Assembly: GCA_910586105.1 (NCBI GenBank)
Contig: CAJUGU010000105.1
Location: 1 to 14,503, forward strand
Direction: 5' to 3'
DNA length: 14,503 nucleotides
Source of the DNA: an uncultured Eubacteriales bacterium
Lineage (GTDB): Bacteria; Bacillota; Clostridia; Oscillospirales; Butyricicoccaceae
Under the pieces are notes generated by a model, which was not told the origin of the DNA, did not search any database, and saw only the letters and a list, made by a program, of their open reading frames with translations. Shown in pieces: positions 1 through 6,855 of this stretch. The position numbers were made by a program, and so were the translations under genes. How positions within the stretch are numbered: position 1 is the first letter of the stretch; each line of letters starts with the position of its first letter.

Positions 1-26
1 ATGAAGTTTTTACTCGATTTTTTTAC

Positions 27-57
27 AAAAAAATCGCGGGTGCAGGGCAGAGCCCGC
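27..57 (-). terminator. Possible terminator-like hairpin at the left edge
   Basis: Read on the minus strand, GCGGG and CCCGC arms (57-53 and 40-36) enclose a 12-nt loop and are followed by GA and a run of seven T (33-27). This resembles an intrinsic terminator and would be a second stop downstream of glgP. The five-pair stem is short and an alternative GGGC/GCCC stem competes with it. The T-run is also half of a perfect A/T-rich inverted repeat at 15-36 (CGATTTTTTT, AC, AAAAAAATCG), so the structure could be something else. Confidence 0.35.
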
Positions 58-115
58 CGCCGTCCGCGCAGGACGCCGCCCCGGCGAGGGGCCGGGTGCG
101 GGGCGGAGCCCCCGC
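38..115. repeat. Two copies of a GC-rich hairpin element
   Basis: A copy at 38-57 starts GGGTGCAGGGCAGAGCCC and a copy at 94-115 starts GGGTGCGGGGCGGAGCCC. They differ at two of these 18 positions and are about 56 bp apart. Each is a near-palindrome with GGGC/GCCC-type arms. The stretch has no coding signal that I can support. Similar short GC-rich intergenic hairpins are common in GC-rich Clostridia, so this is probably a dispersed repeat family. That is inference, because only these two copies are visible here. Confidence 0.5.
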
Positions 116-120
116 AAAGC

Positions 121-158
121 ATAAAAGAAAGCGGAAACCCTCGGTCGAAGGTTTCCGC
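121..158 (-). terminator. Intrinsic terminator of glgP
   Basis: Arms GCGGAAACC (131-139) and GGTTTCCGC (150-158) pair perfectly over 9 bp. Read on the minus strand the stem extends by a wobble and two more pairs to about 12 bp with a 4-nt loop. It is followed on that strand by TTTCTTTTAT (130-121). It lies about 100 bp beyond the glgP stop codon. The plus-strand side has a shorter CTTTT tail, so some bidirectional action is possible, but I see no plus-strand gene. Confidence 0.87.
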
Positions 159-255
159 CTTTTCGATTGCTCTTTGTCTGGCAGCTGCCGGACAGCGTCT
201 GCGCGTCGCTTTGACGCTGTCGCCGCTTTTCGTCCGGAGCCGCCGCAAAATGCTG

Positions 256-2631
256 TTACTTGATCTTTTCGATGTGCCAAATCTCCTGCGCGTACTCCGC
301 AATCGTACGGTCGGAGGAGAACTTGCCCGCGTTGCAAATGTTGATCCAGCACTTGCGCGCAAATGCCTTGCCATCGCGGTAATCCCGGTTGATCTGCTTC
401 TTCGCTTCCAGATAACGCGCGAAGTCGAGCAGCAGATAATACTGATCCGGCTTGTGCCAGCTCGCGCCATAAATAATCGAGTCGAACAGCTCCCGGAACA
501 TCCCCGTCCCGCCGTCGTTCAACGTGCCGTTGACCAGCGAATCCAACACGCGCTTGACGCGGTGGTCACTGTCATAAATCGCCTTCGGGTTGTAGCCGTT
601 CTGTGCCGTCTGCGCGATCTCTTCGACCGTCGCGCCAAAGATATAGTTGTTCTCGCGGCCCGCCTCCTCGACAATTTCAACGTTCGCGCCGTCATAAGTG
701 CCCAGCGTGACCGCACCGTTCAACATCAGCTTCATGTTGCCAGTGCCGGACGCCTCGGTGCCCGCCGTCGAGATCTGCTCGGATACGTTCGCCGCCGCAA
801 CGATCTTTTCCGCGTAGGATACGTTGTAATTGGAAACAAAGATGACCTTCAGCTTGCCGCGCACGCGATCGTCGTTATCAATCAGACGCGCCACTTCGTT
901 GATCAGCTTGATAATGCCCTTCGCACGGCGATAGCCCGGCGCAGCCTTCGCGCCAAAGATGAACGTCGTCGGCGTGAAGTCCTTCAGCGAGCCCTCAGCG
1001 ATCTCATAATACAGTTCGAGTACCGCGAGGATGTTCAGGAACTGACGCTTGTACTCGTGCAGACGCTTGATCTGTACGTCGAAAATCGAATCCGGATCGA
1101 TCAGCACGCGCTCCTGCTTCTTGATATACTTCGCGAGATGCTCGCGCTTGAGCTGCTTGATCTCCATGAAACGGTTGAGCACCGAATCGTCGTCCGCAAA
1201 CTTCTCAAGCCGCTTGAGCTGCGACAGGTCGGTGACCCAGTCCTTCGAGCCGAGCAGCTCGGTGATGAGCGCGGACAGCTCCGGATTGCAGAGCGCCAGC
1301 CAACGGCGCTGCGTGATGCCGTTCGTCTTGTTCTGGAAACGATCCGGATAGAGCTGATACCAGTCCTTGAGCGCGTCGTTCTTCAAAATTTCCGTGTGCA
1401 GGCGCGCAACGCCGTTGACATAGCGGGACGCAAAAATCGCCAGATACGCCATATGGACGGTGTCATGCTGCAAAATACGCATGGAATACGCCTTGTCGCC
1501 CGGTACGCCGCGCGCGTTCAGCTCCTGCGCCTGCTTCTCGTCGATCATGCGGATGATCTCGAAAACGCGCGGGATGGTCGCTTCCATCAGCCACTTGCCC
1601 CACTTCTCGAGCGCTTCCGCCATGATGGTATGGTTGGTGTAGGAGAAGACCTGCTTGCAGATCGCAAGCGCGTCGTCGAAGGAAACGCCCTCGAAATCGA
1701 TCAGCTGACGGATCAACTCGGGGATCGAAATGACCGGGTGCGTGTCGTTCAGCTGGATCGCATTCAGCTCCGCAAAATGGGAGAAATCGTTGCCGTACTG
1801 ACGCTTATACTTCGCAATGATATCCTGAAGGGACGCGCAGCAGAAGAAATACTGCTGTTTCAGGCGCAGCATCTTGCCCTCGTCGGTGGAATCGTTCGGG
1901 TACAGGACGCGGGAAATATCTTCCGCGCGGTTGCGCTCTTCCACAGCGCGATCGTATGCCTGATCGTTGAACAGGTTGAAATCAAACGCCTTCAGCGGCT
2001 CCGCCTGCCACAGGCGCAGGGTGCCGACATTGTCGGTACCATAGCCGATAACCGGTACGTCATAAGGCACGGCCTTGATGGTCTGGTTACGGAACGAGAC
2101 CGTGACCGCCTCGTCCTCGCGGCGCAGGCTCCACGGATCGCCGAAACGCGTCCAGTCGTCCGCTTCCTCCTGCTGGAAACCGCCGACGATCGTCTGCTTA
2201 AACAGGCCGTACTTATAACGGATGCCGTAGCCGTCGAGCGGCAGGTCAAGGGTCGCCGCAGAGTCCAGGAAGCAGGCCGCAAGACGGCCCAGACCGCCGT
2301 TGCCCAGCGCGCAGTCCTCGATCTCCTCCAGCATGGAGAGATCCGCGCCGCGCTCGCGCAGCATGTCGTTGATGCTGCTGGTCAGGCCCAGCGACAGCAT
2401 ATTGTTCTGGATGGCGCGGCCGATCAGGAATTCCGCCGAAAAATAGTACGCATGGCGGGCGTTCTGGTGCTTTTCCGCACTGGCCTGCCAGCGGTCGGCG
2501 ATCTGCGTCATCAGGGTGCGGGAAAGGGCGTAGTGTATCTGCTCAGGCTTTGCGCCTTCGATCGTCGTATGGTATTCGCTCTTCAGGAAAAGGGCGACAG
2601 CGTTCATAATCGCTTCGTTTTTCTTTTGCAT
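256..2631 (-). CDS. glgP: Glycogen/maltodextrin phosphorylase
   Basis: A PLP-dependent alpha-glucan phosphorylase (GT35) that releases glucose-1-phosphate from the non-reducing ends of glycogen or maltodextrin in the cytoplasm. The protein has 791 residues, normal for bacterial members. The family signature EASGTGNMK lies at 626-634, with K634 as the PLP-binding lysine. Other conserved blocks are ALGNGGLGRLAACFLDS (108-124), RYKYGLFKQ (138-146), LNDTHP (294-299) and IKRLHEYKRQ (521-530). An in-frame ATG exists 45 bp upstream at 2676, but the ATG at 2631 is preceded by GAAAGGAAGG at about 8-nt spacing and starts with a typical MQKKNEA N-terminus, so I chose it. It is followed by a strong terminator and preceded by two candidate promoters, so it is probably transcribed alone. 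No other glycogen gene is in the window. The identification is firm; the preferred glucan cannot be told from the sequence. Confidence 0.97.
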   Translation of the reverse strand: MQKKNEAIMNAVALFLKSEYHTTIEGAKPEQIHYALSRTLMTQIADRWQASAEKHQNARHAYYFSAEFLIGRAIQNNMLSLGLTSSINDMLRERGADLSMLEEIEDCALGNGGLGRLAACFLDSAATLDLPLDGYGIRYKYGLFKQTIVGGFQQEEADDWTRFGDPWSLRREDEAVTVSFRNQTIKAVPYDVPVIGYGTDNVGTLRLWQAEPLKAFDFNLFNDQAYDRAVEERNRAEDISRVLYPNDSTDEGKMLRLKQQYFFCCASLQDIIAKYKRQYGNDFSHFAELNAIQLNDTHPVISIPELIRQLIDFEGVSFDDALAICKQVFSYTNHTIMAEALEKWGKWLMEATIPRVFEIIRMIDEKQAQELNARGVPGDKAYSMRILQHDTVHMAYLAIFASRYVNGVARLHTEILKNDALKDWYQLYPDRFQNKTNGITQRRWLALCNPELSALITELLGSKDWVTDLSQLKRLEKFADDDSVLNRFMEIKQLKREHLAKYIKKQERVLIDPDSIFDVQIKRLHEYKRQFLNILAVLELYYEIAEGSLKDFTPTTFIFGAKAAPGYRRAKGIIKLINEVARLIDNDDRVRGKLKVIFVSNYNVSYAEKIVAAANVSEQISTAGTEASGTGNMKLMLNGAVTLGTYDGANVEIVEEAGRENNYIFGATVEEIAQTAQNGYNPKAIYDSDHRVKRVLDSLVNGTLNDGGTGMFRELFDSIIYGASWHKPDQYYLLLDFARYLEAKKQINRDYRDGKAFARKCWINICNAGKFSSDRTIAEYAQEIWHIEKIK

Positions 2632-2731
2632 AGGGATGTCCTTCCTTTCTATATTACGAATTTGCGCTCGGTTCAAACTGCGCTGTATTCGGATCTTCCG
2701 GAACGCGGAAACCGCTTTGAAGTATGGGACT

Positions 2732-2760
2732 ATAGTATCGGATCAACAATGCCCTGTCAA
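2732..2760 (-). promoter_or_regulatory. Proximal candidate promoter of glgP
   Basis: On the minus strand a perfect -35 box TTGACA (2760-2755) is separated by exactly 17 nt from TACTAT (2737-2732), which matches the -10 consensus at 4 of 6 positions. Transcription would begin near 2725, leaving a leader of about 95 nt before the ATG at 2631. The type is vegetative (sigma-A). No start site has been measured. Confidence 0.55.
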
Positions 2761-2858
2761 GGCTTGCGGCCTCGGCAACTTGAGAGCAGTCCATGAAATG
2801 ACACAAACGGGCCGCAGTCAACGCAGCGGCGGCGAAATTGGTTCCGCAACCAAAGTAT

Positions 2859-2887
2859 ATTATATACGATTTGCCAGCAAAGCGCAA
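2859..2887 (-). promoter_or_regulatory. Distal candidate promoter of glgP
   Basis: On the minus strand a perfect -10 box TATAAT (2864-2859) has a 17-nt spacer to TTGCGC (2887-2882), a 4-of-6 match to the -35 consensus. The start would be near 2852, giving a leader of about 220 nt. The surrounding A/T-rich stretch stands out from the GC-rich context, which supports a real promoter. A small 6-bp hairpin sits at the predicted transcript start. Confidence 0.6.
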
Positions 2888-3083
2888 GCGTTTTTTCTCT
2901 TTTTTGGTAACTTACCCAAAACAGCACAGGTATGCCCCGCATCCGCAGCGTTATAAGGCCAATTTTTCGGACTTTGCGAACCCCACACACCATTTGCAGC
3001 CCCCGGAAGCCCAGCTAAAGCGTCTGCTGCGCCGCAGCCCCCGGATGGATCCCCGGCCGCAAAGTCGGGCGCGCCAACACGCC

Positions 3084-3917
3084 CTAACCGCCGTCCGTCC
3101 CCTTTTGGGCCGCGGCGGCGCGGTATTTCGCAGGCGTCAAACCATACCGCTGCCGGAAGGCCTTGGAAAAGACCTGCGGATCCTGATAGCCGCAGCTGTA
3201 AGCGATCGCCGCGATCGTCGCGTCGCTGTGCGTCAGATGTTCCTCCGCGCGTGCAAGGCGGTAACGCGCCAGATATTCCTGCGGGGACGTTCCCAACACG
3301 CGCTGGAACAGCGTCGTCATATAACTCCGGTTGAGCGAGAGGTAGGCCGCTACGTCCGCGACCGAGATCCCCTCGGAATAATGGGTGCGGATATATTCCG
3401 CCGCCCGCCGGACGTGTTGGCTTTCCTTCCCCTCAGCAGGCTGCGCCGCCTGGCCTGGCACGCGGCGCGCCAGGCAGGCCAGCAGCCGGAACAGCTGCGC
3501 CTGAAGCAAAAACTCATTCTCCGGCCCCGGCGCGTCCAGCCGCTGCGCCTCCTCCGCAAGGCTGCACAGCGCGGCGGCGTCGCAGCGAAAAGGCTCCGCC
3601 CCGATCTCCAGCGCCCGCAAGCAGGCCCCCGCGCTCGCGCCGTCGAACGCCAGCCAGAACAACGTCCACGGGTCGAATTCGTCGGCCTCCAACGAATACC
3701 CCTGATTTGGCGCGATCAGCACGCCCCGATCCGCTTCCAGAGCAAGGGATGCATCCCCGGTCCGGACGCGCCCCTTCCCCGCCGCCGCGCAGCAAAGGAA
3801 GTATGCCCCGCTGATCGTGGGGCCCTGCGTCTCCCGCGGCGCGCAGCGCAGGACGCCGCAGCCGCATAAATGGATGTCCGTGTAGCGTTCCAGGGCTTGC
3901 AGCCGGGCATCTGTCAT
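3084..3917 (-). CDS. AraC-family transcriptional regulator
   Basis: A 277-residue DNA-binding regulator. The N-terminal half is the cupin-like ligand-binding domain of sugar-responsive AraC proteins, recognisable by ISGAYFLCC (35-43), a GKG turn (47-49) and the conserved DPWTLFWLAFDG block (82-93). The C-terminal 100 residues hold two helix-turn-helix units: SVADVAAYLSLNRSYMTTLF (185-204) and TIAAIAYSCGYQDPQVFSKA (234-253), ending with the family's RYGLTPAKYR. The ATG at 3917 follows an AGGAGGTG site with good spacing. It lies just after the terminator of the flagellar operon and upstream of glgP in the same direction, so control of carbohydrate genes including glgP is plausible but unproven. 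It looks even more GC- and Ala/Arg-rich than its neighbours. Its ligand is unknown. Confidence 0.93.
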   Translation of the reverse strand: MTDARLQALERYTDIHLCGCGVLRCAPRETQGPTISGAYFLCCAAAGKGRVRTGDASLALEADRGVLIAPNQGYSLEADEFDPWTLFWLAFDGASAGACLRALEIGAEPFRCDAAALCSLAEEAQRLDAPGPENEFLLQAQLFRLLACLARRVPGQAAQPAEGKESQHVRRAAEYIRTHYSEGISVADVAAYLSLNRSYMTTLFQRVLGTSPQEYLARYRLARAEEHLTHSDATIAAIAYSCGYQDPQVFSKAFRQRYGLTPAKYRAAAAQKGTDGG

Positions 3918-3951
3918 CGTTCACACCTCCTGAAAATCGGTCCCATGATGC

Positions 3952-3977
3952 AAAAAACTCGTCGGTACGACGAGTTT
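3952..3977 (-). terminator. Intrinsic terminator of the flagellar/chemotaxis operon
   Basis: A perfect inverted repeat with 10-bp arms AAACTCGTCG (3955-3964) and CGACGAGTTT (3968-3977) around a 3-nt centre. Read on the minus strand the stem ends in a run of six T (3957-3952). It lies 133 bp beyond the stop of the EAL-HDOD gene and 35 bp before the araC start. An operator for the AraC protein is a less likely second reading of the same palindrome. Confidence 0.85.
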
Positions 3978-3991
3978 GTATAGACAAAGCA

Positions 3992-4023
3992 GGCTTTGCC
4001 CCTCCCTGCGGCGAGGCAAAGCC
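3992..4023 (-). repeat. Stem-loop between the EAL-HDOD gene and the terminator
   Basis: Arms GGCTTTGCC (3992-4000) and GGCAAAGCC (4015-4023) pair perfectly over 9 bp around a 14-nt loop. There is no T-run on the minus strand directly after it, so it is not an intrinsic terminator alone. It sits just before the real terminator and could protect the 3' end of the long transcript from exonucleases (inference), or be a dispersed intergenic repeat. Confidence 0.5.
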
Positions 4024-4110
4024 AACCTCCGGCGACCCCGCCGCCCTTCTGGATCGGAACGCAAGCCGGACAAATGCTGGCCCGCGTCCTCCCGGACGGC
4101 AGCGAGCCGC

Positions 4111-5403
4111 TTACGGCTCAAGGAGCGTTTCCTCCTCCATGGCGGGCGGCTCCTCGATATCAACAGCCGTCATCTGTTCCCACATCGTATCGACGTTGTC
4201 CGCGCAAGAGAAGTACAGGCTGGTCAGCTGGTTCGTGGGGATCCCCAGCTCGGTCGCCAGCTCATTGATCGCAGACCAGTCCGCGCGCTCATAGCACAGC
4301 ACCAGCGAGAACAGCATGCCCGCGCGCCCCTCGCGGTGCAGCAGCGCTTCCCGAACCTCTTCGGCCAGCGGGATCTCCGCCAGGATCTCCTCCATCGGCG
4401 CGTCGATCAGGTAATTCATCGTCGAGAGCATGCCCATCAGGTAGGCGTCGCTCTTGAGGATCGGCACATCCTTTGCGTAGCTCATGAGCTCGCTGCAGAA
4501 ATTCGCGCGCATGAACGACAGCTTGAGGAATTCCTCCGACGAGGGGTCGATCTGGTTGTCTTCGCCGCTGGCGCTCAGCAGGAATACCCACTGCTTGAGC
4601 TGGCCGATGCCCAGCGTCATGATCGCCTGACGGGTGGTGGTGACGCGGTTGCGCGTGACGAAATAGGCCGAGTTCGCGATGCGCAGCAGGCCATAGGTCA
4701 GCGTCGCGTCCATATTTATGATCCGTTCAATCTCTTCCACGTCCGGCGTTTCGCGCGTGACCTCGACCATCAGCCGGAAAAAGCTGCTTTGCAGATAACC
4801 GCTCGTATGCGCCCGCGTTTCCATCTTTTCGGCGACATACTGGCCTTCCAGCGCGTCGAGATCCAGGCTGAGCGCTTTCTCATAAAGCTCCTCGCTGTCA
4901 ATGTTCACCGCGATGCACTGCTTGCCCATGCTGTGGGCGATCTCAATGATGTTATGCAGCGTCAGGTCGGTCATAGATGCGATGTTCAGCTTGATATAAT
5001 CAATGTCGTCGATCAGCGACAAATACCGCGGCGCGAACTGGAATTCATTCACTGCAATGCGGTAGCCGTCCTTTTTGTATTGCTGGACAAAATGCATCGC
5101 CAACGGATGAATGAGCACGCTGTCATCGATCTGAATGACAAGGCTTTCCTTCTCAAAAAGACGGGGCGCTTTCTTCATCAGCAGCGTTGTGGTGAATGTC
5201 ATAAAGTTCAGCGAACCCTTGAGCGATTTCTCGACATTCTGCGTCAGGAAACTGTAGACCGTGTCCGCAACGGCAAACTCGCTGGGGCCATTCCCATCTT
5301 CCACAGCGCCGTAAGCCGCGTTCTCCCCGTGATACAGGATCTCGTAGCCGACGATCTTCTTTTCCCGGTCCTTGATCGGGCGCCTTACGATATATTTTTC
5401 CAT
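4111..5403 (-). CDS. Degenerate EAL plus HDOD domain signalling protein
   Basis: A 430-residue cytoplasmic protein of the EAL-HDOD type (YuxH-like, COG3434). The N-terminal part aligns in pattern with EAL c-di-GMP phosphodiesterases: RRPIKDREKKIVGYEILY (7-24), then SLNFMTF (64-70), GYRIAVNEF (113-121) and DYIKLN (135-140). The metal-binding DDF motif reads NEF (119-121), the Asp of the IKxD motif is Asn, and the usual AExVE block reads AVNID (165-169), so c-di-GMP hydrolysis is unlikely. From about 200 an HDOD domain follows, including MDATLTYGLLRIANSAYF (231-248) and ITLGIG-like IMTLGIG (261-267). The tail is rich in glutamate. The ATG has AAGGAGG 5 nt upstream. It starts 21 bp after cheV and is last in the operon, so a role in motility or chemotaxis signalling is likely. 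The precise role is unknown. Confidence 0.9.
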   Translation of the reverse strand: MEKYIVRRPIKDREKKIVGYEILYHGENAAYGAVEDGNGPSEFAVADTVYSFLTQNVEKSLKGSLNFMTFTTTLLMKKAPRLFEKESLVIQIDDSVLIHPLAMHFVQQYKKDGYRIAVNEFQFAPRYLSLIDDIDYIKLNIASMTDLTLHNIIEIAHSMGKQCIAVNIDSEELYEKALSLDLDALEGQYVAEKMETRAHTSGYLQSSFFRLMVEVTRETPDVEEIERIINMDATLTYGLLRIANSAYFVTRNRVTTTRQAIMTLGIGQLKQWVFLLSASGEDNQIDPSSEEFLKLSFMRANFCSELMSYAKDVPILKSDAYLMGMLSTMNYLIDAPMEEILAEIPLAEEVREALLHREGRAGMLFSLVLCYERADWSAINELATELGIPTNQLTSLYFSCADNVDTMWEQMTAVDIEEPPAMEEETLLEP

Positions 5404-5424
5404 TTTGTCCTCCTTGCCGCAGCC

Positions 5425-6342
5425 TTAGCGCTCCCGCGCGAGAAGATGATCCATGACCGATACCAGGTGGCCGATCTCGGGCTTGGTCAGCTGCTCGTCT
5501 GCGCCCAGCTCCTTGCCCTTGATCCGCATCTCGTCCGTGATCAGCGACGAGAAGATGATCAGCGGGATCTTTTGCAGTTCCAGATCGTCCTTCACCAGCT
5601 TGGTCAGCCGGTGGCCGTCCATCTGCGGCATTTCAATATCAGTGATGATCAGTGACGCGTCGCTGTCGACGCGGCCCTTGCGCTTAAGGTCGACCAGGTA
5701 CTCCCAAAGCTCCCGGCCGTTGCCGAACATGGTCACGTTGGAGTAGTTCGCCTTCGACAGTGCGTCGCGGATCATGCGGGATAACAGGATCGAATCCTCG
5801 GCCACGAGGATCGGGCGCTGGTCGCGCTCGCGCGGGCCAAGCTGCTCAATCTCCGACATCTGGATCGAAGTCTCGGGCGCGATCTCAGCAACGATCTTCT
5901 CGAAGTCCAGGATGGTCACAAGATCCTCCCCGCACTGGGCGATACCGGTTGCTACGCCTTCCTCGCCGCCGCTGATCGTCTTATCGGGCTTCTGGATATC
6001 CATCCAGGAGATGCGGCGGATGCCCACCACGGTCTCGACCCGGAACGCGATGTTCATCCGGTTGAAGTTGGTCACGATGAACAGATCCTTTTCGGAGGGA
6101 CTGAAACTGTCGATCCCCAGATAGCGCGGCAGGTTGATCACCGTGATCACCCGCTGGCGCGGTTTATAAATCCCTTCCACCGCTGGGTGCGTATGCGGCA
6201 TGAATTTAACCGGAGACGAGATCATGATCTCCTCGACCTTTGCGACGTTGATGCCGTACAGCACGCCCGCGATCGTGAATTCCATGACCTCGATCTCGTT
6301 CGTGCCCGATTCCAGCAGGATCCCATTCTTTTCTGTGCTCAT
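5425..6342 (-). CDS. cheV: Chemotaxis coupling protein CheV (CheW-receiver fusion)
   Basis: A 305-residue protein that links chemoreceptors to the CheA kinase and is itself phosphorylated for adaptation. Residues about 15-165 form a CheW-like coupling domain (EIEVMEFTIAGVLYGINV, then a VITVINLPRYLG segment). Residues about 177-303 form a receiver: acidic pair E182/D183, phospho-acceptor D235 in ITDIEMPQMDG, Ser265/266 in the IIFSS strand and K287 in LTKPE. An in-frame GTG lies 9 bp upstream at 6351, but it abuts the GAGGGG ribosome site directly. The ATG at 6342 has about 8-nt spacing, so I chose it. It sits 21 bp after cheD and 21 bp before the EAL-HDOD gene. CheA and CheW are not in the window. 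Confidence 0.95.
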   Translation of the reverse strand: MSTEKNGILLESGTNEIEVMEFTIAGVLYGINVAKVEEIMISSPVKFMPHTHPAVEGIYKPRQRVITVINLPRYLGIDSFSPSEKDLFIVTNFNRMNIAFRVETVVGIRRISWMDIQKPDKTISGGEEGVATGIAQCGEDLVTILDFEKIVAEIAPETSIQMSEIEQLGPRERDQRPILVAEDSILLSRMIRDALSKANYSNVTMFGNGRELWEYLVDLKRKGRVDSDASLIITDIEMPQMDGHRLTKLVKDDLELQKIPLIIFSSLITDEMRIKGKELGADEQLTKPEIGHLVSVMDHLLARER

Positions 6343-6363
6343 TGCTGACACTCCCCTCTTTTA

Positions 6364-6855
6364 TTAAATGGTGACGTTCGGCTTGCCGTAGGATTGGATC
6401 GTTGCCACACCGGTCTCCGAATCGAACGACAGCGTCCTCGCCACGGTCCCGCCTACGTCCTCGGCAATCAGGCGGATGCCCTCCCGCTTGAGCACCATGC
6501 GCACGCTTTCGATATTCCTTTGCCCGATATTGCCGAGGTTGCCTTTGCCGGAAACCTCAAACATCTTCGCGCCGCCTGCACACTTCGCCGTGATGCGCGC
6601 CCGGGAAGCGCCCTTCGCCTCCATCGCCTTCAGGGTGTCCCGGATGCCGGTGTCGGCGTATTTCAGCGGGTTTTTACGGCCCGTTTCCATGTTCAGCGGC
6701 AGCATGATATGTACCAGCGCCGCGAGTTTCAGCTTGGGATCTTGCAGGCAGATCCCAATGCAGGAGCCAAGCGCATATGTGATCAGTTTCTCCCCGTTTC
6801 GGGCAAGCTTCATATCCGCGATGCCGACCACCGCGGGCTTCACCCCATTAGCCAT
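6364..6855 (-). CDS. cheD: Chemoreceptor glutamine deamidase CheD
   Basis: CheD deamidates glutamines in methyl-accepting chemotaxis proteins and binds CheC, stimulating its CheY-P phosphatase activity. The protein has 163 residues, normal for the family. The catalytic triad is visible: T26 in LITYALGSC, C32 in LGSCIGI and H49 in ALVHIMLP, with the same spacing as known CheD proteins. The GGAKMFE motif follows at about 93-99. The ATG at 6855 lies inside the end of cheC, an 8-bp overlap (ATGGCTAA), so the two are probably translationally coupled. This fits their physical partnership. Confidence 0.96.
   Translation of the reverse strand: MANGVKPAVVGIADMKLARNGEKLITYALGSCIGICLQDPKLKLAALVHIMLPLNMETGRKNPLKYADTGIRDTLKAMEAKGASRARITAKCAGGAKMFEVSGKGNLGNIGQRNIESVRMVLKREGIRLIAEDVGGTVARTLSFDSETGVATIQSYGKPNVTI

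Larger units (their letters stand above)
2632..3083. other. Intergenic region between araC and glgP
   Basis: 452 bp without a supportable gene. The glgP-proximal half holds two promoter candidates on the minus strand (listed separately) and the glgP ribosome binding site. A small hairpin, TTGGTT/AACCAA with loop CCGC (2838-2853), lies right at the predicted 5' end of the longer transcript. The araC-proximal part (2941-3083) is GC-rich with short inverted repeats such as CTGC/GCAG near 3025. I see no convincing terminator with a T-run for araC, so read-through into glgP is possible. Confidence 0.6.

Noticed and set aside
2731..2760. CCGATAC near the glgP promoter as a SigD (sigma-28) -10 element
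   Set aside because: The required TAAA-type -35 box is absent at the right spacing, while a good sigma-A promoter overlaps the same bases.
1..2796. A 931-codon open frame on the plus strand antisense to glgP
   Set aside because: It mirrors the glgP coding strand in a GC-rich genome, is rich in Arg, Val and Leu without domain pattern, and glgP itself is certain from its PLP signature.
3976..5655. A 559-codon plus-strand frame across the EAL-HDOD gene and the end of cheV
   Set aside because: It is antisense to two well-recognised genes and shows no family features; long antisense frames occur throughout this GC-rich window.
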